From Rheum nobile (Eukaryota; Streptophyta; Magnoliopsida; Caryophyllales; Polygonaceae): DNA of 64,000 nucleotides. Shown here in pieces: positions 11,390 through 22,208 of the stretch. Location: the NCBI GenBank assembly GCA_027886185.1, contig WOAB01000109.1, positions 6,862,501-6,926,500 on the forward strand. The letters are read 5' to 3'. The notes under the pieces were generated by a model, which was not told the DNA's origin, did not search any database, and worked only from the letters and a program-made list of their open reading frames with translations. Numbering within the stretch: the stretch's first letter is position 1; every line of letters starts with the position of its first letter. A program made the translations under genes and the position numbers.

Positions 11390-13838
11390 TGTGATACCCC
11401 GTATTTTTGTAAGGTTATTTTGGGAATTTTGGAATTTTCCCGAGTACCCGTTTAGTACGTCGGATTTAATTCAGGTAGCTTGAGACATTCTGTAATGTGC
11501 TCTGTATCTGTAATATTTTTCTCAGTGAAATAAAATACAGACGACGTGCTTCGGATGTTTTTATGTGTTCGCGTACGATAATTTTTATCCTGGGTTAATG
11601 TCTTGCTCGTTCAAAAGCTGAATGGGCAGGAAAAGGCAAAAACGGCGACCGCCGTACAGTAACGGCGCTCGCCGTCGCTGGGCCCGAGGTGTCAGGCCGT
11701 CGTCTCCTACTCTTGGCTCGCCAGGGCTAGGAACGGCGACCGCCGCGGCCCGCCGTAGGCAAAGTTGTGGCGCCCGCCGTGATTACCCAGAGGTCATTAC
11801 CCGTTGGTCGTCGGCGAGCTCTGGCCGCGCCGATCTAGCCCTGCTCGGCCTCGTCTAGGGTGATGATGATGTTCCCATTTCTTTGGCTATAAAAGGAGGT
11901 GTTGGGGGAAGGGTTTTGAGCCATCCCAACACCGAATCTCTGCCAAAAATTTCGCCTCGTCGGAGTGTTAGTTTCGCCGGATTTCGGAAGCTTCGTTGGT
12001 GTCGGTTGGTGGTGTTTCCAGAAGCCCTTGTGAAGCCTTTTGGTTGCCTTTGGAGGTTGGAACCCAGGCAAGGCAAAAAGGGGTCAAAACACGCATCATT
12101 TGGGTGAGTTTTTCTCTCGTTCTGTCGTCGGAGTTCTTCACGGCGACCGCCGTGTTCTTTACGGCGCCCGCCGTGATGAATGCGGCGACCGCCGCCAAGA
12201 ACGGCGACCGCCGCCAGTGCCCAGAATGCCTTCGTGGCTTTGGCTTGGTTGGTTGTCATCGTGGCGTCTTTCCTTTCGATTTCTTTCACCATTTTTAGAT
12301 TCGTATTGTTGTTATGTCGGATCTAACTTAGGGTTTCTTTTATGGGTCGACTCGAAGGTGTTTGTGCTAGCGGAGCTATACCCGTGTCGAGCCCGGAATC
12401 TCGTCGTTGTCGTTAGGCTTGTTTCTATTCTACGGATTAAGGCAAGTGGCGGTTTGCTCTTGCTCATCGTTTCCATATTTACATTGATTATCAGTTGTTT
12501 ATCTGAGTAATTAATTTGGAACGATTATTACTGTGTTCTTCTGGAAGTGATTTATAAACTGTTTTGAAAATCATATAATAGGTTGTATATCTGTTAGAAC
12601 AACGCTATTATCTGTGATCGCCTTTCGGGCCTTTATATGGATTTATTATGTAACTGTTATTGTGTTGTATCTTTGTGGTTAGCACTGTTAGTTAGGAATG
12701 TACTCGGACTTCGTCCGGTCGTTTCTTTATAATCTGGTATCGGGGTGGCTCATCTCCATCTGGTACTATTCTAAGATCATGATCGGTCTCTTTCACAAGT
12801 GTGTAGAGACAGGACACTTAGCTGGTGTCACAAACCTTCCGGTATACGTCACTCTCGACGAAACGTATACTAAGATGTGTCGTCCCAATGGTGAGGTACA
12901 CATGTAAAAGTCTAATAATGTGATGTATGGTTTGTAATATAAACCAGATAAGTGCTACTCGATGCACATAATTAATAAACCTTCGGCGAGTAGTGAAGCT
13001 AAGTTATAGTGCAGCTAGGAAAACTCGTCTCGACTTTGATCATAGTACGTTCTCTTTCCAATCTGGATTCGCTGTATGCGATGAGGTTGGTCGTGAACCG
13101 AAGCTTCTCATTCAACTTTTAAATCATTGTTGTATGATTCTGTAAACATTCCAGATTTGTCATAATTCCTTAAAGACTCATTTCCGTTGGAGTCTTCTTT
13201 CGAGTCGATTTCTGTGAAGATTCAGTCTTCCAGAATCTTCTCTTGTGCATACCTCTTGTTTATTCCAGTAGGAGTATGATGGTTGACTATCGTCATCGGT
13301 TGTTATTCGAGAAGCAATGAGTCTAACCTAATACGACTGCTTCGAACCATTTTGCTTTGTACCCTTGCTAGTCTATTCAAGTAGACTAACCCACAAACTT
13401 TGTTCTCTGCATGTGGGCTGGTGTCATTCGTTCGATTCGGCACATCAGATAGAAAGTAGCTCAGAAGGATAGAAGGACTATGGAGTCGACGGTGGTTTTC
13501 GAACGTTTGAGTTATTTCGTTAATCAGGTTGAGATCTTTTGGACAATGACTTTGGTTGTAATGTATTTTATAAGACTTCCGTTGTACCCTACTTTATAAG
13601 ACTTCCGCTGTATTTGGTTTAAACTCTGTGTTAGCCTATTCGGGATTGGGTTGTAATCCCGTAACTCATGTTTCCTTGACAATGTTATGTTTTGGAATTG
13701 AATGCTTTGATCAATATGTATCACTTGTATTTCATAAATTGTATTTAAATGGTAAAGCCTTGGGTGATCTCGATAAGGAATACTGGGGTCACTGGCGATA
13801 ATACATTTCCAAAAGGGTTAAGTTTTGGGGGTGTTACA
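11390..13838 (+). repeat. Solo LTR, Del/Tekay-like (TR-GAG family)
   Basis: 2449 bp, TGTGATACCCC...GGTGTTACA, with TSD cctag at 11385-11389 and 13839-13843. Its ends and internal blocks match the TR-GAG LTRs, in the opposite orientation to the LTRs of 3322-10902. It has a TATA box (GCTATAAAAGGAGG, about 11888-11900). Palindrome units of the GGCGACCGCCG type occur at 11640-11800 and 12140-12220. No internal region or second LTR is present, which is the expected product of LTR-LTR recombination. It interrupts the Athila-1 protease at the D-L-G active-site codons. Confidence 0.92.
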
Positions 13839-13843
13839 CCTAG

Positions 13844-15929
13844 ATCTAGCATAGCTTTTTCAAATTTAGTGTCACCTATTACGCATGGAATACTAAACAT
13901 GCCAGGATCACCACACTTTTAGGCATACGCCTTTGAAATACAGTAGAGACATGTTCGCTTACCTTAATCTTTTGATTTCCCTTTAATTTCTGATTTCTTT
14001 TGATGGTACACAGTTCTTTCAGAAATTTAGCATAGCGAGGAATACTCTTGACAAGTTTGAGTAAGGGAATGTTTACCTTGCATTTACTGAAGGTCTCGAA
14101 GATCTCCTTGTCGTTCTCCGGCCTTCTAGCGTCCTTCAGCGCCTCAGGGAATGGCGCAAGTGGCTTCTAGGAGCCAAGGGGAGGAAAATTCGAACGCATA
14201 TAGTCATCTTAGACGTCAGCGAGAAATCCGCCATCACGGCTTGGGACCCGCGGTCGTGGATCGGCTTTTGGAAAATCTGGCATTTCAGGGACCATTTCGC
14301 GGTCGCGGATTTTGACGTTGTTCATCCTCTGAAATTTCATCTTTCTGTAGTAAGGTCTCTGACATCAATCCGCGGTCGCGGTTTTCAATCCGCGGTCGCG
14401 GTTTTCAATCCGCGGTCGTGTTTTTCAATCCGCGGTCGCGGATTTGCGTTATGTTCATCTTCTGCAGTTTCAGCTTCGTTTTTAGCATCTGTCTCTTCTC
14501 GTAGTTTGCCCCTTTCAGCTAAGGGAGCGACATTCAACTGATTACCACTTCTCAGTGTCACCGCACTGACATTCTCTCTCGGGTTCACTACCGTTTGAGA
14601 TGGTAGTTTCCCCAAATCCCTGGCCTCCAACTTGCTCAATGCTTGAGCGATTTGCCCAACCTGATTCTCAAGATTTTGAATGCTCGATCTAGTCTCATGA
14701 TTCTGTTGAACCATAGTGTTTTGTATCAATGATACGCTCTGGGCAAGAGACTTGATCATGTCTTCAGCGGACATAGGGGGACTTGGATTTTGTCCCTATG
14801 GCCTTGGATTGAATGGGGGTCTAGGATGAGCTCCTTGTGGTTGAAATTGTTGTCGCTGTGAATATTGCTGAGCGTTTTACGGATTCCCATATCTCAAGTT
14901 TGGGTGATCTCTCCACCCTGGATTGTATGTGTTGGAGTATGGGTCATAGCGAGGTCTTGGAGGACCGAAACCTCCTACAGCGTTAACCTCGGCTTCCGGC
15001 TCTTGAAGTTGTGGACAAGCGTCCGTAGCATGGTATGCATCAGCACAAATTCCACAAGCATTTACTTGTTGAGGGGTTCCTTTCAGCATGAATCTCTTCA
15101 TCATGTTCTTCATCTCAGCCAACTCAGAAAGTAGAGCGGGTGGTGAGGAATCAGCAACACTAACTCCACGAGCATTTGTCTTTCTGTTGAATTGTCTTGA
15201 CTCTTCTGAGAGCTCGGAAAACAACTCAAAGGTTGCAGCTGTTGTCTTATTGAGAATGTTGCCGCCATAAGCCGCATCCACAATTCGACGCTCATCATCC
15301 ATCAGACCACCATATAAGTAGAGAATCAAGTCCTGGTCAGAATAACCATGATAGGGGCAACTTGAGCATAGCCTCTTGAAGCGCTCATATTACTCATACA
15401 AAGTTTCACCAGCCTGTTGCTCAATATTGCTTATGCTCTTCTTCAGGCTATTCAGCTTCGTAATAGGAAAGTACTTTTCTAAGAAGGCTTGCTTCATCTT
15501 TGCCCAAGTATCAATACTGTCAGGGGCCAAATAGTAGAACCAATCCTTGGCCACATCCTTCAAAGAGAAAGGAAAGGCCCTCAGCTTAATCTGGTCCTCA
15601 GTAACTCCAGTAGGCTTCATACTCATGCAGACGGCATGAAATTCAGCGAGATGCTTGTTGGGATCATCTCCATTCAGACCATGGAAAGATGGGAGCAAGT
15701 GAATCAAACCATATTTCAACTCAAAGTTCACTCCCTCATCTAGAGCAGGAAACTGCACAGCAAGCGGTTGCTGCGCTAAGTTGGACGCGGTCAGCTGTCT
15801 CAAGGTCTGGTCATCCATCTCAAAGTGTGGTTGGAGTGATCTGTTTATCATGCGGTTGCTATGAAGCGTTTGCTCGATTTCTGGATCAAGATTTGCAAGA
15901 GATATGTCAGTAGAATGGGTGTGAACCAT
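13844..15929 (-). pseudogene. Athila-1 gag and start of protease
   Basis: Gag starts at the ATG at 15929, about 60 bp after the primer site. In order: capsid-like region (GLNGDDPNKHL, KDVAKDWFYYLAP, about residues 80-180); CCHC knuckle CGICADAYHATDAC at about 15012-15059; a Pro/Tyr-rich linker; a coiled coil; the Athila signature LPSQTVVNPRENVSAVTLRSG; a linker encoded by palindromic DNA (14240-14450); then the stretch leading to protease, ending at the D-L-G codons at 13844. The blocks starting at 15929, 15329 and 14774 share one frame, separated by stops, so inactivation is mainly by nonsense mutations. The palindromes are translated as repeats rich in Arg, Asp and Gly. Confidence 0.87.
14240..14450. 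repeat. Palindrome cluster in Athila-1 gag linker
   Basis: Four consecutive units of CCGCGGTCGCGG followed by 8-bp spacers such as TTTTCAAT, 20 bp per unit (about 14370-14445), plus further single units at about 14249 and 14297. The units lie inside the gag frame. Confidence 0.85.
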
Positions 15930-15986
15930 AAGACAAGTTCACACAAAAGTTGGTAAACAAACAAACAGAGAAATAGAAAATTGAAT

Positions 15987-16004
15987 TCCCCGGCAATGGC
16001 GCCA
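15987..16004 (-). other. Athila-1 primer binding site (tRNA-Asp type)
   Basis: The minus strand reads TGGCGCCATTGCCGGGGA, one base off the usual TGGCGCCGTTGCCGGGGA complementary to tRNA-Asp. It lies directly inside the 5' LTR. Confidence 0.88.
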
Positions 16005-16008
16005 AATT

Positions 16009-17227
16009 TGACGAGGCTAAAGTCGTTATGCCTATCAAATAATCCCTAAAAACCTAACCAAGTATAGCAGGCAAGTAAGGGTCGAACCCAAGGGAATCAA
16101 ATGATCTATTTCTATGTAGGAAAGTAAGTTACCAACTAGGAACTAGGGGGGGATTGTTGTTTGGTTTTCTATAAATAATGGATTAAAGCAGGAAATGGTT
16201 AAGATTGTTGTAAATATGATTGTGAGGGCGCTTCACCTAACAGATATCCACACTTCAGTATGATAGGTTGATCATTGATTATCTCAAGTTCATTCAATCC
16301 TATGATTGTTCCTATTCCGATCTTATGTATATTAACAGGTCAACTAGCCCTAAAAATAGTAACTATTAAACAATCAAGAAACTATCAAGATTCAATTTAA
16401 CAGCAGCAGTAAGCATAGGAATTAAGCAGGATACATGCAACACTTAACAACTAGTCAGTATTCAACATGCAATCAATTCTCTTCACAATAAACATTCACA
16501 ACTAGTTCTTGTAAATTGTGGTTGCTACTCTAGATAAGGAATTTCAACTAGAAATAACCAAATCCTAGCAATAGAAAATTACTAATATCAACTAGTTGCG
16601 CAGGCTAGCGAAATCAACAAGATTCAATAAAGATAAGGTCAAAGAGAATTAATACAATTCAAAGGAAATGGAACAAGAGTAATAATCTCACAACCAAAAC
16701 AACTGAAGGCTTCAATCGTCAGGCGAAACAAAGGTGTTTAGTTCCTTCTCATGGTTTGTGAGCAAAAACTAGGAGAAAGAGAAAGCGTAAAACTCAAAAC
16801 TGCATAATAATCTCAAACTAGGGTTTTCTAAACTTAAATACCTACTACTAATAATTATAATATAATAATAAGTCTAAAAACAAAATACTGAAAGTACAAA
16901 ACGGAACACATTGCTGATTCCCGACCCATGATCCGCGGCCGCGGCCAGAACTTCCGCGGTCGCGGATTGGCCTCTGTAACAGCTCTCGTCCAGTGATGAA
17001 TCCGCGGGCATGGGTGTGATTTCCGCGACCGCGGATTAGCTCTTGTTTCCGATCTTCAGCGTCTCTTCTGCATCCGAGGCTCCAGCTCTAAGTCTTCTGT
17101 AATTCTCTATAATTCTTCACTTCAACTCTTCTCTTCCGAATCACGGAATTGCCTCTAAAATGCCTCCAATCCTCTTCCAAACTATGCTAATAATTCCTAG
17201 TTACGCTATACAAAGTACAACGTATCA
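16009..17227 (-). repeat. Athila-1 5' LTR (1219 bp)
   Basis: Partner of 744-1953. A TATA-like TATTTAAG lies at about 16833-16840 (minus). It keeps the palindromes GCGGCCGCGG at about 16936 and CCGCGGTCGCGG at about 16953. The outer edge abuts the gtttc duplication at 17228-17232. Confidence 0.93.
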
Positions 17228-17391
17228 GTTTCTAGGACATCCTCTTGTCCCTCAGACTTGAGAATGATTCTCAGATTTCTTTCCCAGTCAAGGAAATTTG
17301 TGTCGTTCAACTTGTTTTTCTCAACAATTGAGCGGAGAGTAAATTTGAGGTGTTCAGAAGACCTAGTAACTACAAAAACGGAATAAAACAT
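17228..17391 (-). pseudogene. Copia-1 gag, N-terminal part
   Basis: The minus frame reads LRSIVEKNKLNDTNFLDWER and then ILKSEGQEDVLE, the typical start of a plant Copia gag, and continues into the segment at 1-743 once the Athila-1 insertion is discounted. The sequence just upstream is pyrimidine-rich and ends in TAG (about 17372-17382), which could be a splice acceptor, so the true start may lie further up; this is uncertain. Confidence 0.8.
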
Positions 17392-19768
17392 GCAGATAAA
17401 TTATGCTTGACATGCAAGAACTTAAAATTTAGACAACCTATAAATAGTAAGTTATTGTACATTCTACTCAATTAAATTGTCCCTTGTGAGTAAAATGATT
17501 CCAAGATCCTATCTTAGATGAAACTCGAGCGTACTAAGGCACTTCCCTAAGTCTCATGTAATCAAGGTAAGTAAACTCTTACTAATTATAACACCTTATA
17601 ACTCTTGGTTGATGGCCACATCTTATGTAAGACTCATCCTTATGCCTCAAGATTCAAAACTGAGCCTTTTGGTCTCTTGTTGAGTGTAACCATATCAAGG
17701 CAGCATACCCCTATTAGACATACCCGCACTATCCCAAGGTCAAGGAAGGACACCTCGCTAGGGCGAAAACTATTCAACGAATTCCAAGGGCCTCATGGTT
17801 ATGACATGGAAAGGCATTACTTCAATATTCTTTTAAGGAACTTAAGCATGCAATGGTTGTCTATCTATAAGTAAACTAAATAGCATAAACAGACAAGCAA
17901 GCATGCAAAGTGGGAAATAGTAAAGCATTCAAGTAATGCAATAATAAATAATTAAATTTGTGATCCTAGTATGGCCCCTAAAGAGATCTAATCTTCAATA
18001 GTCTTGACCTTCTTGGATCACCATCCTTCAGTCTTCATAGGATCTTCTTCTTCTTGTCTTACATATAATTGAAATAAACTCTCTTGCAGAAATTTAAATT
18101 ACAAAAATACATAACGATATGCAGATCGTGTACAAGAAAAACATAATGATATACAGATCATATTTATCTATCCTAATGGGGCCATACTAGTCACCGCATG
18201 CAATAATATTATAATATTAAATATACATGCAATAATAACATATAAAACTTCATCTAAATGAAACATGCTATTAATCCAAAATAAAAGCATAAACAATTAA
18301 TCATATTCACTATTTAATATAGAAACTGATTTCTTATTATTTTAATTCAATTAAATTGTGTATGGAATTAATATCTTATATTAATCATTAATTTGATAAA
18401 ATATGATGAATCTAATATTCCAAGATAATTTTTAATTATGGTAACTCAAAATTTTACCAAATAAGATATCAAAATATCTAAAAATAATAATTAAATCTGT
18501 ATTTACCAAATAATATATCAAATATCTTATTGAATAAAATAAATCTAATTTATTAAGATAGAATATCAAATATCTTATCTTATTTTGGTAAATAATATCG
18601 TTTTAGGGTAATTTCTGTCCAATTAGGAATTTTCCCCAAAAACACAAAACTCTAATAACCATCAGTCGCGACCAACAGCCGCGACCGTGACCGCGATCGC
18701 GGTTTTGCTATAGCCCTCACCGGTAGGGGTGAGCAAACGGATATATCCGATCCGATCCGGTCCGGTATACCGGATATCCGGTTCAAAAAATTTACAAAAC
18801 CCTGATCTGTATCCGATCCGTTTTGAAACGGATATCCGGTAAAAAGGACCCGGATCGGATCGGATATCTGAAGTGGATATCCGAATTATCCGGTTACTAC
18901 AAATCTATTAAAAATAAATCAATATATTCATTTTTTAAATTCAAAAGTAATAAATTGTAAATTAAGAAATAAAATTTGTAGGTTATTTCTTAATTTGTTC
19001 GTACGATTTAAATTATATACACACTTATTATTCATATGAAAACTTATTTACACTATTTTACTTGGACAACAATATAAATATGTGATTAAGGATGTAAAAT
19101 TTATGATTATAAATATTATATGAATAGTACCGGATATTTTCGGATATCCGGTAAGCTAAATATCTCGATCCGTATCCGGTTCAAGTATCCGGCAAAATCA
19201 CCCGGATCGGATCGGATACGGATAAAAACTTAAAGGATATTTTCGGATACGGATTTTTAGGATACGGATCGGCGGATTTTCGGATCGGATCAGCCGGATC
19301 GGATATATTTGCTCACCCCTACTCACCGGGTCGCCAAGATGGTCCCGAACCATCTACACCGCATAATTCTGGTGTTTCTCCCACTTAAAAATTGTAAAGT
19401 TTACAACTCTTTGGTAGGAAAACTTATGGTAATGGTTTTTCATAAAATTCAGGCTTTTTTATTCATAATTTAAGCATGAAAGATCAGATTTTTACATGTT
19501 CGTTCATAATCTATACAACAAATTTGCATAAACTAATCAACAGAATAAACTTTAGGGCAAAATAGCATGAAAATTTAAAAAATTCAGCAACTATACCCAC
19601 GTGAATAGACACGAATTTTAGCCTTCAAAAATCAAATTTTTCCGTTTTAATCATGCAAATTAATCCATACAATCAATCTCTACATAATTGAATCAAAATA
19701 ATCATGAACATGCATCAAAATTAAAGACTTTAATCTAATCAATTTATGCAAGAGGCAACTGATACCAC
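17392..19768 (-). other. Copia-1 leader, non-coding, with primer site
   Basis: About 1.8 kb of leader once the hAT MITE is excluded, unusually long between a Copia LTR and gag. The primer site is TGGTATCAGTTG on the minus strand (about 19757-19768), matching initiator-Met tRNA over nine bases. GC-rich palindromes including CCGCGATCGCGG occur at 18663-18706, the same word as in the Athila-like elements. AT-rich elsewhere, with no coding frame seen. Confidence 0.6.
18724..19321. mobile_element. hAT-type MITE, 598 bp
   Basis: Terminal inverted repeats TAGGGGTGAGCAAA flank the element, and the 8-bp TSD ctcaccgg is perfect (18716-18723 and 19322-19329). An 8-bp TSD with TAGGG termini is typical of hAT elements. 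The subterminal 150 bp on each side are packed with GGATATCC- and CGGATCGGATC-type motifs, many self-complementary. It has no ORF, so it would depend on an hAT transposase elsewhere. Confidence 0.92.
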
Positions 19769-20199
19769 TGTAGGGATTTAGATGCTTAAAGCGGAATTTT
19801 AGGAAAACATTTTTCCTAACATCTAACCAAAGATCTCATGCATAAACTAAATAGATCATAGATAAGAAGAATTAATTACCTCTTGATACATGTATGAATC
19901 TTTCTCGAATGGGGAGATTAGAGCCTCAAGTGTTACTCCTCTAGTTGGTCCACCCGAATATGGATCTGGATCGCCTAGGGCTCGATGGCTAGAACGAGGA
20001 ATGAAGGTGAACGAGGGAGAACTCCAGGGAGAGGGGCAGTCGTATGGTGTTGTACCTGGATTAGGGTTTTCTCCTAGAAAGCCCTCCTTTTATAATACCA
20101 TATGTAGATATATTATTTCTTAAATTAATATATATTTTATTATCAGTAATAACTTTTTATTACTAATAAGCCTTATCTCCCAAGTTATATCATATATAA
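19769..20199 (-). repeat. Copia-1 5' LTR, proximal part
   Basis: In the minus sense this segment ends AAATCCCTACA next to the primer site. It is cut at 20199 by the insertion of Copia-2; the remainder resumes at 27646. No second LTR is in the window. Confidence 0.7.
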
Positions 20200-21104
20200 T
20201 GTTGAATTCCTTAGGTTTTTGATGGTAACAAACATTCAACTAATCTAGTAACTAAGTGTTTCAGGAACCAAACAGTTGTCACAGGGAACCATAAGCAGCG
20301 AAGGATTGTAGAGGGAACAAAGCGTTCTCTACATGCTTTGTTACCTCTCAAGGAACATCAATGACGGACATCAATCAAGCTGCGAATGGAGTGAAGGATA
20401 TTCGGCGTGAAGATTATGGAAACAATCTTGGAAGATCACGCGGTCAAGGAAGAAGAATCTCGGCAGGAAGGATCTCGCCGAAGAGAAGATGTGGAGAGAG
20501 AATCCGAATGCGTTATCTTAGGAAATCTTACCTAAGATAATATATTTTGAGAGAGAAGATCTTATCCTTTACCGATTATGTTATCTTAGGAATTCTTTCC
20601 TTAGAGAATATAGGCGGTTAAGATAATATTCTTCAAATCATTTAATATCTTCTTGTTACCTTGTTTAGAAGGATATTTTTATCTTGTTACGATTGTGTTA
20701 GTCGAGTTGTATTTATAGGAGTGTGTGATTCATTTCTATGTACGAACTCGGAGCATTAAACTGAGAAGAGAAAGGAGAGTGACGTGTGTGTGAGTCTTAG
20801 AGGGTTGAGTTCGTATTCACCGTTGTAGAAGAGAGTTTCAAATCTAGATGGGAAGTCTAGGGTTTGGAGTCCAGGCTACAAGTGTAATCGAACAAGAAAT
20901 CAATAAGACAAGTAGACGCTTCAAAATCCTCTCAAGCGAGAAGCTTGAAGATAGTGGTTTTTCCTTGATTAGTTATTTGACTGATTGGGGTTTCCACTAT
21001 ACATCATGAGTTCATTACTTTATCTTTCTTGCTATATTATTCCGCTGCACCTTATGTGGGAACAAAGCATTTGTTCCCTCAGACGTAACTCTAACGATCC
21101 AACA
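20200..21104 (+). repeat. Copia-2 5' LTR (905 bp)
   Basis: TG...CA ends. TATA-like TATTTATAGG at about 20710-20719. It differs from the 3' LTR by scattered bases and a small indel near 20960. Confidence 0.95.
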
Positions 21105-21106
21105 AT

Positions 21107-21120
21107 TGGTATCAGAGCCT
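21107..21120 (+). other. Copia-2 primer binding site
   Basis: TGGTATCAGAGCCTG two bases after the LTR, complementary to initiator-Met tRNA. Confidence 0.92.
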
Positions 21121-21160
21121 GGTGCTCTAGATTGTTTTCGTTAAAGACTTTGCAGGAAAG

Positions 21161-22208
21161 ATGTCGTCAAGCAATGCTATTGGTGATTCATTCTGGAAGC
21201 CTTCACTTCTGAAAGCTGGAGAATATGATTGGTGGGTGGAACAAATCGAGTCTCATATATGTTCCCTCGATGGACAGATATGGAGAATCATTGAAGTTGG
21301 CCCCATAGCCATTCCAAATGACAAAGACGCCACAAAGCCAAAGCCAAAGATAGACTACACGGATGAAGACTGGAAGAAGCTGGAAAAGAATTGCATGGCC
21401 AAGAAGATCCTTCACATGGCCCTTCTCCCCACGGATCTCAAGAAAATCATTGGCTACAAAACCGCCAAGGAGATCTGGGATGCTCTAAGACGTCTCCATC
21501 ATGGAAATGAAGATGTCAAGAAAAACATAATCCTTTCATTGATGAAGGAGTACGGTCAAATTTCTCAAGGAAAGGGTGAGCATATTCAAGAGTTCTATTC
21601 CAGGTTCCAGGGAATAGTAGGTCAACTGGAGTTCCTTGATGAAGAGATGCCAGACTGGAAGCTCACTCACCACTTCATGCAAGGTCTCAACTCTCAGTGG
21701 GATGCGATTGCTCTCGCTCTCTACTCCCAGACTGACGTCAAGTCTCTCACCATGGAAGAGGTTGTTGCCAAGCTTGAAAGCAACGCCTCTGTATACAACC
21801 ACAAGATGAACAACAAAAGGAGATGAAAAGGCTAAAAGCATTGCCTTGAAGGTTGAACGTGCCTTTGATTTGTCTCAAGTTAAAGAAGAAGACGAGGACG
21901 GTGATGAAGATGTTGCTCTCATCACCAGAGCTATGAAGAAGATATGGTCCCGAAACAAGGGCACTCAAAGTTCCTCCGAAGGGAACAAAGACATGAGGGA
22001 TGTCATTTGTTACCACGGTCAAAACAAAGGACATTTTGCCAAAAACTGCTTCAAGAAGAAGGCAGGTCTTCCTCAGGTTTGTGAAGGGGAACAAGCAATG
22101 ATTTCCACATGGGGTGATTCCAACTCAGATGATGAAGAATCATCTCATTCAAGGGACGTCTGCTTAATGAGCATAAATGACCATAATGAATCAGAAGGAA
22201 TTCTTTAG
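21161..22208 (+). pseudogene. Copia-2 gag, frameshifted
   Basis: The frame opens at 21161 (ATG) with a Copia gag: KPSLLKAGEYDWWVEQIESH, then a UBN2-type capsid (AKEIWDALRRLHHGNEDVKK; LTHHFMQGL). A frameshift near 21815-21830 ends it. Gag resumes in another frame with an acidic stretch (EEDEDGDED) and a zinc knuckle, C-Y-H-G-Q-N-K-G-H-F-A-K-N-C at 22008-22049, in which the second Cys is Gly. A stop at 22206-22208 precedes protease. Confidence 0.9.

Larger units (their letters stand above)
744..17227 (-). mobile_element. Athila-1: non-autonomous Athila-like Gypsy element, with nested insertions
   Basis: A complete LTR retrotransposon on the minus strand. It has two near-identical LTRs of about 1.2 kb (744-1953 and 16009-17227), both TG...CA, flanked by the 5-bp TSD gtttc at 739-743 and 17228-17232. 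Reading minus: 5' LTR, tRNA-Asp-type primer site (15987-16004), gag, protease remnant, a conserved hairpin, a 3' ORF of 143 aa, polypurine tract, 3' LTR. There is no reverse transcriptase, RNase H or integrase. Protease ends in a stop at 11009 and the hairpin follows, so the element is non-autonomous by structure. Two later insertions (3322-10902 and 11390-13838) account for about 10 kb; without them and their TSD copies the element is about 6.4 kb. The Athila assignment rests on the gag motif NPRENVSAVTLRSG and the primer site. Confidence 0.9.

Noticed and set aside
12040..12510. 156-aa plus frame in the solo LTR
   Set aside because: Lies in the LTR leader/palindrome region, not shared as an open frame by the other family copies.
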